Shown piece after piece: positions 15,601 to 30,600 of a stretch of 64,000 nt of DNA. Below the pieces are notes generated by a model. The model made no database searches, was not told where the DNA came from, and saw only the letters and a program-made list of their open reading frames with translations. The translations under genes and the position numbers were made by a program. Origin of the DNA: Lucinisca nassula (Eukaryota; Mollusca; Bivalvia; Lucinida; Lucinidae). Positions within the stretch are counted from its first letter, which is position 1; every line of letters starts with the position of its first letter. The DNA lies in NCBI GenBank assembly GCA_963580285.1, contig OY757011.1:162303908-162367907 (forward strand), in the 5' to 3' direction.

Positions 15601-18600
15601 CTTTGCTATCACTCTGAAAACTTGGTCACCCAGCTGTGCTGTGTTTAATATAGTCGTTACATTGTCAAGGTTTGTAATCAAAGGAGTGAAGTTGTTCCTC
15701 AGTATCTGGATGTTAACAGTGAAGTCGTCACCAAAACTTGGAGGGTCAGCATTATCTCTTGTTCCAACAGTGAGCTAAAAATAACAATAAACCAGAACCT
15801 CTTTAAAACACTATTGTTGAAGTACAGAGCATAAACAATATGTGTTAAACAACCGTGTTTTGTTTGAGCTGAGGTTTTCAACCCCATCCTAACTTTTCAG
15901 AACATTTTTGAGATGTTACTTCTGATTTTGTAGGACTTTTACGGACATTAAGATGAAACGACATCTGAAGCCCTTCCACACTAGGCATCTACTAGGGTTG
16001 GAGGAGCAGTCCAATACCCAAACAAAAATGTATAGATTATACAGAAAAAATGACCATTTATAGTCATCTTTCTGTATAATCAATATATTTTTCCTGCCTC
16101 CTGAAGTGGAAACAGTGCTAAAAGATCACATAACACAAATTACTGCACACTTGTGATAAAGGGGGACAAATCACACTTGTGATAAACGGGGACAAACTGC
16201 TGATGCGTTTATAAGGGACCTTAATGCATCAAATATATATATGCTCCCTATGACAACTTTGGTAATGCCTGGTTCAACAAAATATGTCCAAAGTTGGCAC
16301 ATGGAGTATACAGTCAACTGACTATGCTTAATGGATAGACTTTCAAGTGATATTAGTTAACCCTTAAGCTGCCGAGAAAAACAACATCTGAAAATGTCGT
16401 CTGCTGAATCTTCTTGCAAACTTTTTAATTTTTTTTTTTTTTTCATATAGGCAAATAGGGTGGACCCAGATCAGACTGCTCCTAGAGGAGCAGTCTGATC
16501 TGGATTCACAGTTTGCAAAAACTAATTTTAAAGTACTTGGCAGATCACAATTATCGTGATTGGCATTTTAAGGGTTAATGATCAATGTGAAATATCAGAG
16601 CTCACGGTGAATATAATATCTTTTTTTTTTTTTTTTTGGTTTTAGAGTGCTGTGGTGCAGTGGTATTGCATCGGAGTTGAGACAGAAGTAGCCGGTTCGA
16701 TCCTATTTGTTTCCTTGAGCAAGGGGCTTTATATCCACATTGCTTAGTGCTTATCCTGGTTCTTATTGAGGAAAGAGGGCACATGGAAGATTAGTACTAC
16801 ATCTGTAACCCTCTAAAAATAAGGTTGATGATTATTATTATTATTACTGCTCGTTCTTCAAGACTATTTCATTTAAAGCTGGACAAAACCCGGAGTACCC
16901 AGAGAAAAAACACCTGACCTTCCGATGCAAAACTTGCCATGACACTTGACCCAATGCAAATGCAGTATCCTCTGATGTTTCTTACAAGGGAGAAAACTTT
17001 CTTTCTTTCTACTAATACTGGGATCGGTCACATTTGGCAATTACATGCAGGTGTATATTACATACACTCCAGTTTTGCAGGATGAAAGCCTACATAGTAA
17101 TCATGTAATTATGGTAGGGTTCTTTAACCTGCAAAGGGGAAGGTTCTCCCTGCACAGGGGGCCTCCAGTTAATGTGCCCATCCGAAGGACGGTGCACTTT
17201 ATGACATTCATCCCTGCAAATGATGCCAATGGAGGGTGTTCGGACACCGAAATTTTATTGCTGCTGCCGGGGATCCAACCAGGGACCTTTAGCATCAGAG
17301 GCAAGTGCACTAACTACTGAGCTATCACGCTTTTGTGCACTCCTTAAATTTTGTTTTCCTGTGAAATCAGTCACTCAAAATATGGGGTCTAGTATTAACC
17401 AATTTTAAACAGATAACCCCAAAATAGGACAAATGGAAAACAGTGCAGGCCCAGATCTGATCAGGCTCTTTACTGGCAGTAAAACGTTCAGCCATTTTCA
17501 AACAAAATTTTGTTAATGATTCAAACTGCTACTTCCAAATTTTGAAATAGATTCCTGTTACATTCGAAGGCGTATTGATTCCATTTAGCACCAAATAGTT
17601 TGAATGGAAGAATTCCGATATTGACGATACTAAGGAATATTTTCCTAAGAACTTGTCAACATTTAAGGGGAATGGTAATACTTTCAGGGGAGGCAACTAC
17701 TGCAAAAGTATTAATGTCTCCCATGTCAATAGGGGTCAAATCTTGAAGAAAATAATTTGCTCCTCAGGAGCAAATTCTTTCTTTCAAGAGTAGTCCCCTT
17801 TTTCATTGGAACAGAGTTTATAGAAAAGCAAACAGGAAGTCCCGAAAGTTGTCTTCATTTGTATGATGGCAGAAAAATCTGCCAGGTGTTCCCATTCCCC
17901 TTACTTCCCATTAATTCCCAACTTACAGTGTAGGAGTCATATGCAGCGTCAGCCAGCAGCGATCCTCTGACCGTGATTCTACCATCTTCTGGACTCACAT
18001 CAAACGGAAGTGTGGAGAGCTGAACGAATCCATCAGGGCTTGTAGCACTTCTTAAGAAGTATATAACGGTGTTGTAGGGCGACTGAATAAAAACAAAACA
18101 TTTATACAATCAAAGAACAACACTAACACATTTTATACAAGAATTCTCAGTGTAGGTACAGTGGCAGAAAGTGCAGACCCAGATCAGATGCTGCAGAATG
18201 TGGTATCTGATCAGGGCTATCACTGCTTGCAAAAAGTTAAGGTATTTTCTTAACTCTTATCTTGTTGTTCAAGACAACCCCTATCTTTGCAAACAGTGTA
18301 GATCCAGGTCAGATGGCTTCTGAAGAAGCCATCTGATCAGGATCTACACCGTTTGGCATTCAGTTTATGAATTTGTAGCATAAATTACTGAAAATCATGC
18401 AACATGATACTCCTAAATTTCAAAATGGACTTCTGCTTTATTTAAGGCAAAAGATACAATTCAGTACAAAATGGGTTCAAGTCAGCAGGTACTCTGAATG
18501 TAATCAGAAAAGCTGCACATTTCACACTATGTTAATAACTTGATGAAGTGACCAACCTAGTAAACCCATTTTACAGGTCCAGTAAGCTACTTGCGTGGCT

Positions 18601-21600
18601 TGGCATTGAGGACCTGAACCTCATCCCGAAGGAGAGAAGGCTCTGCTGGTATGGACATGTGAAATGCTCCAATGGTGCAGACAAGACAGCCTGTGACATA
18701 CAGGTAGATGGAAAGCATGGGCCTGGGAGGCCCAAGATTACCTGGAACAGCTGAAAGAGAAATTGCAGAGAGTGAAAGCTCTTGGCTATTAATCTTTTTC
18801 CTAGAAACACCTAGAGATCTGGTGCGACATCTGTCATATGTGCAGCAAGCCAGCTAACCAGAAGGGGGCCCACTTATGTGGATGTTGCCCCTGTACCTGC
18901 ATGTTAATCAAAGATCTGATGATGGTGTGGTTTTCAAGGTGTCTAAGTATTTGGAAAAACAGGCCTGAGCAAACAGTGTAGACCTAGATGAGACAGCATC
19001 TCATCATGGTCCACACTGTTTGCCACTTGTCCCCCTATTCTCTGGAAAAACAAGTAAAAAATAAGTGAAAATGATATCTGCAAATGTCATGATTGTTAGT
19101 TCAAGAGTTAATTCAATCTTGTGTACTTGTTGTCCCAGGAAAAAGTCACATACATATTAACCCATATATAACATTGGAATCTTCAACCAATTAAGTTAAA
19201 GAGTGTCCATTTCAAATTATAGGGGTCTCAGGTTTTTTTTTTTTTCAGGTAAGTTGTTTTTTGTTTGATTTGAGGTTTAACGTCCATGTCAACACTGAAA
19301 AGGTCATTTTAGAGACGTTGCTTCCAATGTGGGACTTTTACCCGACACTGAGATGAAATGACTTCTCAAGCCCTGTCGCCCAATAAAACCAATAGGGTTT
19401 ATAAGCATGGACGGTCCGACTCGCACCGCTTTGCCTGGGCAGGCTTAGATCCTCTAAGCGGCTTACCAGTACTCATGTGCAGGCAGGTTTCAGCTCTGCG
19501 TGGAAGCATCATGCAGCCCATCTATTTCTCCAAGTCCCGATGGGCGGTGGGGCCATCAGGTAAGTTGTACACAGGTGCATATACTTTGAGCAAACAGTGT
19601 ATACCTGGATCAGAATTTGTATGCTGCGGCATCTGATCTGGGTATACAGTGTTTACAAATGTCCCAAAAATGGGACAATAGGCATGTATGTGTTAACAGA
19701 TTCAGCATTACAAAATCAGTATTTAGCATATTTAAAATGTAATACGACAATAAAATTAGAAATTAAGAGAGCCTTTTTATTTCCTAGTCAACACCGACTT
19801 CATCTCTGACCCATTTTTCCTGTAGCATTTTTCTCCCAACATTCACAGCTATGTTGGCCACCATGGAAACCAGTGTAAACTTACCCTCCTATCAGCATCG
19901 GTAGCAACTAGTCGAGTAACCAATTCGTCAGGCTGAGCAACTTCAAACACAGACACATCAATAACATTATTGCCAGGAATTGTTGGTGCATGGAAATTTC
20001 GGCGGATATTCACTATGACCTCTGCAAAGTTTTCTTGAGGAGGCAGACCACCATCATACACTCTAACTAGCAGCTGTAACAGAAGGAAAATACAGTGAAA
20101 TACCATTATTAAGACCACCTAAAATTAGGAATAATTCTGCTACAAGAGCTTATTTTGAAGGGTACACTTAATGTTTCTTTGTGTTTTCTGCCTATAATGT
20201 CCTCTGGTCAGGAACCACCTTTGGGACTGTTCAAAAGTGGTCTTTAAGACCACTTTTGAACAGTCCCAAAAGGTGGTCTTAACATAGGAATTTTACTGTA
20301 TGTTCATATATATGTAGTTTACCCATACATATATATATATATGTATATACATATAGTAACTGGGTCTCCATAGAAACTGGGTGTCCAGATAAGGACAAGT
20401 ACTCAAGATAATTTTGGGGTAATTTTCACCATACTTTTAGAAAAGCGTTGCGGATATTGTGAATGCCTCTATCCATTCCTCTGTCCATCAGATGCGCAGG
20501 CTGATCTGAGTCTTTGTTGGGTGTGCATGTAAATTGTAGGAAATACTTTGCCCCGGCTCATTTTCATTATCTGTGCTTTGATTGGCACTGGTTTCGACTC
20601 AATGATGTGACTTTAAAGGACAACCAAAATCTGGGCTGTCTGGAAGGGGTTGGAGAATATACAAAAGAATGATAACAATTTATTATAAATTGTAACAATA
20701 ACGCAAACAAAAGATAGCATTGTATCTCACAGCAGCATATTCTGCAATTTTATTGGCAAATGAAGCTCACTAAAGTATGACTTTTTTTTGTTAATCAGCA
20801 GCCATGTGATACCTCCCTCGTGAAATACCTACCTCTTCACGAGGGAGACTCGTTTCAACGCTTATTTTTGCCCAAATTATGCTAATAATTTGAGGTCTCC
20901 CTCATGACAAACTGAGAATTTCCCTATATATATTGTTTACATTTGTTAAGACTCTCCCAACAATGGCAAATCTCCCTCATAATTTACCCATACAGTTTAA
21001 AAAAAATTATCACAGGTATGATTCATAGATGGGCAAACAACAGACTATCGGAGCAGAACAACCTATTTATATATGTGTACAATTTCAGTCCCTTATCCTG
21101 CTAAACTTAACCCCTACCTTTGCAAACAGTGTAGATCCAGATCAGATTGCTTCTGAAGATGCCATCTGATCAGGATCTATACCGTCTGTCATTGCAGTCT
21201 GTGAATTAAACAAATACATATTATCATGTAATTCAACTCGATGATAGTCAGACATGGGTGTAGCAAAAGAAATTTATTTAGCAGAACAGGGTTAAGTCAG
21301 CAGGTTTTACATTGCATGTGATCTAATTGTCTAGGTATATCCACCACTGACTGCTGATCTACTGATTGTAATAAACTTTTATGTATAATGGTGTACATTA
21401 TAGAATGCTATTATGATAAGAATGCTAAGAGCCTTCTGGGTCTATGACCTTTTATATGAGAATATAAGAATCTTAAATGGGTGTGAGGGGTGGATGGAAA
21501 ATCTGTCCCAAGAGTCACTGTCCGGCATCACGAGGCTTGCAGAGTGATGCCGGACAGTGACCCCGAGGGGCAGATTTTTCTATCCTCCCCTCACACACAT

Positions 21601-24600
21601 ACAGGATTCTTTTTCTTGCATACCTTTCATTTCTCAGTGCGGATTTTTGATGCTGCAGTCACTTTACCGACATCCGCCATATTGTAATGACACAACAGGA
21701 ATGTTTAGTGACATCACGTAACGTGCAATGACGTCAACCCTAAAGACGGCACATACGAGGTCGTAATCAACCAGTGCATTTATCAAACACGCGATTATAT
21801 TCGATTCGGAACACCAGGGTCAGAACTTAAATTTCTATCCCAGGGTAAAATCATGGATTTCCTTGTCTGGTGTGCAAGAAAATTTATTCCTGTTCCTATT
21901 CAAAACTGTGTTAACAAAATCAACAGTGTTAAAAAGAGTTAATACTTCCAAACCCTTCCTAACTCAAAGTAAGTTTCTCATACCTTATACTGCATGGTAT
22001 TCAAGTTCAAAACTGACTGTCGCAGTGTGACGACACCTGAAAGTGGATCCTGAATCATGAAGTAATCCATCGCCTCACCATCAGCATATATCTCATAAGT
22101 AAGAGTACCGAAAGTATGCTGAAAAAGAGACAAAAAATATTTATTCATACAGTCGAACTTCAATGGCTTGAACACCTTTGGGACCATGAAAAACTGTTTG
22201 ACAAAGGGGTAGTTCGAGCTAATGAGGGTTACTGCCAGTAAGCATAACAGGGTTATATTTGGGACATTTTTTAGTTGGTTTGCTAGTACTGGAGATAATA
22301 GGAAAGAAGACATTTTAACCCATTGTATACTAGTGGACCCTTCCATTGCTATATGTTGGACAAGTCCATTTGTCATATAAGGGGTGTCAGTTTATTATAT
22401 TTATGATGGAAACATTCTGTTAGCCAATAGGAAAATGAATGAAAATGTAGAGACAGAATAACAACATTACGCCTCCACCCTTACCATCTCTAAGGACAGC
22501 AGGCCTTGTCCAACTGTAAGTTAACCCTTATCTTGCTGTTCACGACAATCCCTATCTTTAAAAACAGTGTAGATCCAGATCAGATGGCTTCTGAAGAAGC
22601 CATCTGATCAGGATTTACAGTGTTTGGCATTCAGTTTTTGAATTTGTAGCAATAAATTACATCAAGTAATTTGATTGGTTGATGGACAGAAATGGGTGTT
22701 GCTTAGATGAATATTCAGCAAGATAAGGGTTAATATCAGTAGGAACTTATTAGAAGGAGCTTATTAGAACTGCATGATGAGGTGGTTCTAAAATGTACCC
22801 TCAATCAATATTTTGAGATATCACAATTTTTTTACCTGAAATTTTTCATGTTTTTTTTTTTTTTTTCGGCTGTAAAATTTACAACGTGTTTGAATAGGTG
22901 TATTTCCATGAGAAAACAAGATGTGTTTGTGAAACACCGATGCCCCCGGACAGCGCCTGTGCAATATGAAAGCCCCATCACTAAATTATGCCATGGTTGA
23001 GGCCACAAGGTCACGAGGTAAAAAATTATGGTACCACTGGAAAGGTCTTGTGAGAAAGAATACACATGTGAAATATGAAAGCTCTATCACTTACCAATCA
23101 AAAGTTATGGACTATATTAAAGTTTTTAAAAAGTAGGTCAAACATCAAGGTCAAAGTCACAAGGTCAAAAATTATAGTACCACTAGAAAGGTCTTGTGAC
23201 AAGGAATGCACATGTGAAATATGAAAGCCCTACCATTTACCAATCAAAAGTTATGGCCAATGTTAAAGTTTTTAAAAAGTAGGTCAAACATCAAGGTCAA
23301 GGTCATGAGGTCAAAAATTATGGTACCATTAGAAAGGTCTTGTGACAAGGAATGCACATGTGAAATATGAAAGCTCTACCATTTACCAATCAAACGTTAC
23401 GGCCAATGTTAAAGTTTTTAAAAAGTAGGTCAAATGCCAAGGTCAAGGTCATGAGGTCAAAAATTATAGTAACAATAGAAAGGTCTTGTGACAAGGAATG
23501 CACATGTGAAATATGAAAGCTCTACCATTTACCAATCAAACGTTACGGCCAATGTTAAAGTTTTTAAAAAGTAGGTCAAATGCCAAGGTCAAGGTCATGA
23601 GGTCAAAAATTATAGTACCAATAGAAAGGTCTTGTGACAAGGAATGCACATGTGAAATATGAAAGCTCTATCACTTACCAATCAAAAGTTATGGCCAATG
23701 TTAAAGTTTTTAAAAAAGTAGGTCGTATGCCAAGGTCAAGGTCATGAGGTCAAAAATTATAGTACCAATAGAAAGGTGTTGTGACAAGGAATGCACATGT
23801 GAAATATGAAAGCTCTATCACTTACCAATCAAAAGTTATGGCCAATGTTAAAGTTTTTAAAAATGAGGCCAAAAGTAGGTCAAATCTCAAGGTGAAGGTC
23901 ACGAGGTCAAAATTTATGGTACCTCTTGAAAGGTCTTGTGACAAGGAATGCACATGTGAAGTATGAAAGCTGTATCACTTACCATTCAAAAGTTATGCCC
24001 AATGTTAAAGTTTTTGCAGACGGAGAAACGGACAAACGGACAAACAGACAAACAGACAAACGGACAAACAGACAAACAGACAAACGGACAAACAGACGGA
24101 CAGACCAAAAACTATATGCCCCCCAGAATCTTAGATTCCGGGGGCATAAAAATACTTTACCTTGCTATCTGGATCAGTTGCCCTCAGTACAATGACTGGA
24201 TCAAATAAAGTATGGTTTTCATTAATTGTTTTCTCAAAGTCGCTGATGTCCCACGTTGGTGCTTGTTCCGTGTTTCTGACAACCGTGTAACGACAGGAAA
24301 ACGATGCCGAGTTACTATCTCTGGTATCCCCATCGAAAGCTACTATGTTAAACTGCAGAGAAATAGAAATAACTCATTAGCAAAATATAACCCTTTTACC
24401 CCAGAGTTTCAGAGAAGTGGACTATTCCACTTGTGAATTAAGACCAGTCCATTCTTGTAAATAAGGGTTTCGTCAAAATCAATAATAACAAGAACATTAC
24501 AATAACACACCCGTGCGACATAGTGCATTTTTTTTTTTTCAGATCTCCAAAATGGCTACTTTTCTGATGAAAATCTGTGCTATTTTTCTTATTTATACAG

Positions 24601-27600
24601 AAAACATAGGTTGTGGGTGCTCGTTAGAACCGCCTCATTGAGGCGGTTCTAACGAGTACCAACAATCTACGTCTTGGAGCAGAAATAAGAAAAATAATCT
24701 AAACCCCTGTAAAACCCTGTTTTCTCTATATAATATAAAGTGGGGTTTTCAGGGGTGTTGATTTCACGGATTTGTTCACGAGATGACAATGTTGATCTCG
24801 ATGAGACGGTTAAGGGGAATGGGAACACTTGGCACATTTTTCCGCCATTTTTCAAAGGGAGAGAACTTTTGGGACTTCCTGATGAGGCTTTATTAGCCGA
24901 AACTACGTAGTACGGCCCATCTTCTTTCTTATGAATGTTTTCATTGCTCTTAAAGGAACTAATTTTTGATTTTTATTTTCCTGTCCGCTTTTCTATTGGC
25001 TCAGTCTTCCGAAAAACGGGGTCTACTCTTAAAGGAAAGAATTTGCTCCTAAGGAGCAAATTTCTTTCCTTTAAGAGTTGACCCCTATTGACATGGGAGA
25101 CAAAAATACTTTTGCAGGAGTTGCCTCCCCTGAAGGTGTACTCATTCCCCTTAATAAGAAGCTGTTTTATCTGGACCTGCAATGCTTGCATTTGTCAGTA
25201 TGCAAATACAATTGAAATGTTTGCAAGAAAATGCAACAGGACAACATAATCAGATGTTTTTAGATGCAATTTTTCTTGCCTATTTAAGATCTAAGAAAAT
25301 GGCTTTACACCACAACCTCATTATAACATGGTTGGTTATAACACGGTTTTGGATATAACACGGTTTTGGATATAACGCGGTTTCAAGATGGATCCCAAAA
25401 ATGTATAGATTATATAGAAAAATGACCATAAATGGTCTAAACATTTTTGTTTGGATATAACACGGTTGTTTAACTAACATGATTTTTCCTTTGGACCTCA
25501 TTAATGGTGTTATAAAGGTTGTGGTGTATTTTTAAAGAACAGTGAGGGCTCTTATCAAATGTTTATTTCTGGGCCTGCAGTGTTTGCCTGTGTCAGTCAA
25601 AAGAATTTTCTTTTGCTTCGTTTTATAATTCATTGTTGCAAACAGTGTGGACCCAGAAGAGACTGCTCCAGTCTGATCTGAGTCCACACCGTTTGTCTGT
25701 TTGGAAAACTATGCGCAGACGATGACATAAACTGACATTTCGTGCCAGTATTTCTCTGCATCTTAACCCTTGTCCTGCTGAGCCCGGATATGCCTTATCT
25801 TTGAAACAATGTAGATCCAGATCAGATGGCTTCTGAAGAAGCCATCTGATCAGGACCTTCATTGTTTGTCATTCAGCTCATGAATTTATTGCAATAATTT
25901 GCATCAAGTAATCTGATTGGTTGATAATCAGTAGAGGGTGTGGCATATATAAATATTCAGCAGGACAAGGGTTAAAAGTTAAACTAGATCTCCACAACAT
26001 ACTGAGAAATAAGGTCAATGTTTTTGCTGGACATGAGGTTTTATTAAGTTTCTGACTTCATCAACATGTATTTACCAACTATCTGACTTTACTCAACAAA
26101 TGTCTTCTAAATGATTTGTGGAGGCACATATAGGAATTAAAAGCTTGCTAAAATTAAGCACCAAGATATACTGACCGAATAACTTGGCGAGTCGAATGGA
26201 TCATTTCTCAGAGATTGTCGTAGTTTAATCTCTGCCCTCTGTGTAACTGGATTCTTTTCCACCATGAAGAACTGGCCTGTAATGCCACCACTGGCCAACC
26301 TGTAGTTCACTGTATTCCAAGGTGACTGAAAAATTATATGTGCTTATAAAATTTGTAAAATTTCAAACTCTTCAAAATACACTTAATCCTTTTTTACCAA
26401 ATGGAATCATCATCCATATATATAGCAGGGATCCATTCCAAAATTTAGGGCTGTCAGGTTGTGTTTTCTTCAAAATTTATTGTGAGAATGGCTGAACTTT
26501 TTGCAAACAGTGTAGGCCCTGATCAGACGCTGCAGAATGCAGCGTCTGATCAGGGCCTACACTGGGTCTGCACTGTTTGCCAAGGTACCCGTTTCGGGGT
26601 TTCCAGTACACAATGGGTTAAACCCTTTTATAACGTGTTTAATGATGGATCCCAAAATATATACAGGCTACATAGAAAAGTGACCATAAATGATCTTTTT
26701 TTCTGTATTATCTGTACATGTCTTCATGGATATAACATGGCTGTTTTACTAACACAGATTCTGTTTTGGACTCTGATAAAATGGGTTACAAAGAGATAGT
26801 AGTGTACCACTGTTCATTAGGATAACAAATAGTGTACCCATTACGCAAACACGCCTATACAAATACATTGCCACCATTATCGCCGAAAAAATGAAAATTT
26901 CACGATGAAAAATTGTGATATTTTTCTTATTTCTGCTCAAAATATAGATTGTGGGCACTCGTTAGAACCGCCTCATCGAGGCGGTCCTAAAGAGTACCCA
27001 CAATCTATATTTTAGAGCAGAAATAAGCGATGAGGCGGTTCTAACTAGTACCCACAATCTACATTTTAGAGCAGAAATAAGAAAAATAAGGTATACCCCC
27101 GGGAACCCCAGTTTTACTATATATAAGTGGGGTTCAAGGGGGTCAACATTATATAGGCATGTTTTCGTGATGACTGTTCATTAGGATAACAAAGTCTGAC
27201 ATAGTAAATTCTTTCATTTCACCCCAAAAAGTTACTTTATGATGAAAATATGGGATATTTTTCTTAATTATTCTCCAAACGAAAGCACAACCTATGTCTT
27301 GGAGCAGAAATAAGAAAAATAATGTACACCCCTGTAAACCTAATTATAATACGAGGGCAAGTCAATAAGTACCCAGCTTATCCCATTTCTAATTGACAGA
27401 CACAACCAAGATTTTCATGTCTTGTTTCAATACAGGTTTTAGGCATCAGGGCAAAAATGCACCCTTATCGTGTCATTCGCTCAAAAGATATTGAATGACA
27501 AACAAAGCAAGCTTTTCGTCAAAAATCGAGTAAAATGCTGTAATTCGGTACTTGTATTTGAAAGGGAAAACAGGTCAGGAAATACATTGCAAGTTGACCA

Positions 27601-30600
27601 ATGTTTATGGGTCTTCTGCACCATCATCATATGCACAAGATAAATTCTGGGTTGGGTAATTCAAACATGGTAGAACGTCTTAAGAAGACGAACCCTGGTC
27701 TGGACACCCATCAGATGTCACCGGTGAAGAAACGTGTAACAAAGTACGGGATCTAGTGTACTCTGATAGGGGAATTAAGGTAGAAAAAATAGCGAATGCA
27801 TTACACATTTCACATGGTAGCATTTCAACATTTTTACATGATCGCTTGGGTATGCACAAGCTAAAAGCCCATTTGGTCCCAAAATCCCTTAGCGACAAGC
27901 AAATGGCAACCATAGCATCAGTATGCAGCGCATTGTTGAAGCAGTTTAGGTCAAAGGAGGATGATAATCAAGATTTTGGTCGAGTACAATGAAAAGTTGT
28001 ACCATTTGACAAGGGTGGGGGTTGCTTTACGGTCCCTTCAATATTATTTCACTTCTATTGAGACGATCGTTAAACAGAGGTGGGTGAAAACCAGAGTACC
28101 CGAGAAAAACCACCTGACCTTCCATTGCAGAACTTGGCGTCTCACATGTGACCCGAGCCAGGCTCGAACCCACAGCGGTGAGAGACCTAATGATTTAAAA
28201 GTCAGTGCTCTTATCCACTGGACCACGGAGGCCCGTCCATTTGACAAGGAATCACAAATCTGTTCAGGAGATCGGATGCAGCCAGATACACACATATATA
28301 AGAAAAAATATCAGATGTACCAAACATGTAATTAACTCTTATCATGCTCTTCATGACAACCCCTATCTTTGGAAACAGTGTAGATCCAGATCAGATGGCT
28401 TCTGAAGAAGCCATCTGATCAGGATATACACTGTTTGACATTCAGTTTATGGATATGTACGAATAAATTACATCAATGAATCTGATTGGTTCAAAGTCAG
28501 AAATGGGTGTGGCAAAACTGAATATTCAGCAAAAAACACATTTTGCACTATATAGAATCCTTCACCATACATATAGCAGGTGTCCATTTCAAAATCAAGG
28601 GGCACCAAGTTGAGTTGACATTAGAAGTTAGAGTTAAATATGGCTGAACTTTTTGCAAAAAGTGAAGGCCCTGATCAGATGCCACATTCTGTGGCATCTG
28701 ACCTGGGTCAGCACTGTTTGCCAGGTACCCGTTTTGATGTTTCCCATAATTTTGAATCCTGTCAATACTTCTACTGTTTTACATACCTTACTGTCACCAT
28801 CAGAAGCAAAAAGGCTGTCTATGGCTTCCCCAACGGCACGATTCTCTGAAAGTTCTTTGGTACAATTTCCAGATGCATCAAAAACTGGAGTTTGTAGATT
28901 GTAGTTGATGTTAATGGTTAACACCGCTGTGGCCAATTTTGGTGGTGATCCGCCATCTGCTACTTGTACGCGCAGCTGAAAATGAATGTTTTAATGTAAT
29001 AATAAACCCTTAACCTTTGTCCTGCTGAGCCTGGATATGCCTTATCTTTCAAACAATTAAGATCCAGATCAGATGGCTTCTGAAGAAGCCATCTGATCAG
29101 GATCTTCATTGTTTGTCATTCAGTTTATGAAGTTATAGCAATAATTTGCATCAAGTAATCTGATTGGTTGATAATTGGTAGTGAGTGTGGTATATTTCAC
29201 TAGAGAAAGCGACCAGTTGGTCACATATACCCCCGGCCAGCGCCACCCTCTGATATATCTTTCCAGCTTGTATGTAATATAAATGAAGAAGTCAAGAAGC
29301 TATAAGAATCTATAAATGTGCTTGTAAAAGCTAAACCAAACATAAAATTTCTAAATGGACCAAGGGAGTGACGGCAAGGGTTGGGGGCATCAATGTTACT
29401 GAAGCAACTGGGTGGGGTATGCATCAATGAAATCTTTGGACTGGTATGCAACATCAATGCAAGTATCAATTAAATTTGTCATAGAAATTAGAACATACAG
29501 CTATCTATAAACTTTCTGATAAAACTTTACTCAAATGAAAAATTTCTAAGTCCGTGACCTTGAGGTCAAGGTCACCGTGGGTGGGGGAGGGGACATACAG
29601 CACAGAATCTTTGGACTGGTATGCAACATTGATGCCAGTATCAAGTGAATTTGTCTTAGGGTTAAGAACATACAGGCATCTATAAACTTTGTCATAAAAC
29701 TTTCACCAAATGTGAAATTTCTAAGTCTGTGACCTTGACCACAAGGTCACTGTGGGAGGTGGGACATGCATCAATGAAATCTTTAGACCAGTATGTAACT
29801 TCAGTGTAGTATGTAACTTCAGTGTAAATATCAACTAAATCTATCAAAGGGTTCAGAAGCTACAATCTCTTAGGAATTTTGACGCAAAACTTTAACCAAA
29901 TGTGAAATTTCCAAGTCTGTGACCTTGACCTTAAGGTCACTGTGGGGGTGGGACATGCATCAATGAAATCTTTACACCAGTATGTAACTTCATTGTAAGT
30001 ATCAACTAAATCTATCAAAGGGTTCAGAAGATACAATCTCTTAGAAACTGACGCAAAACTTTAACCAAAATGTTGAACGGACAGAAAGACGGACATCTCT
30101 ACGAATGGATACTTAAGTGGCTAGGCGTCGGCATATTGACTACTTAAGCGGCAAATTCTCTTTAGCGGCAAGCCACCTAAGAGTAAATTTTTGCCACCTA
30201 AGTACCAAAATTACGGAATAAAGTCCATTTGGACTCACAAATATATACCTAAGTGTCAAACTGTCCAAATTTTTTACCCCTAAATGTCGTTTCATTGGTG
30301 CGGACAAACTGTCCAAATTTTTTGCCCCCTAAATGTTGTTTCGTTGGTGCGGACACACTGACGGACGGACGGACAAACGAACGGCAGGATGAAAACTATA
30401 TACCCCTATAGTATGCCGGGGGTATAATCTGTTTTGATGTCAGCCGTTACTTTAAATGTCAGTGTTGAAATCAGCATGGACCCAGATCAGACTACTCCTC
30501 TAGTCTGAGCAGGGTCCACACTGTTTAGCTCTATGAAACAATGTGTTTGAAAACTGATTTCAGTTTTACTATGCCCCTAAAAAGATTATTCTTTTATGTT

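Noticed and set aside
22119..22376. Upstream extension of the exon 15 frame, hydrophobic and leader-like
   Set aside because: It lies beyond the acceptor AG, and the sequence belongs to the M4 MITE and a TTAA-B end fragment.
22915..24148. CRISPR-like array of regular repeats
   Set aside because: 146-bp units without spacers, a microsatellite and a terminal hairpin in a eukaryotic intron; a HINE-like element explains it.
23781..24208. Open frames of 60-90 codons in HINE A1, repeated in A2
   Set aside because: They arise from the tandem core and microsatellite; identical frames in both copies only reflect copy identity.
27756..27992. Active mariner transposase gene
   Set aside because: Only the helix-turn-helix and linker region remains; the catalytic domain and right terminal repeat are missing.
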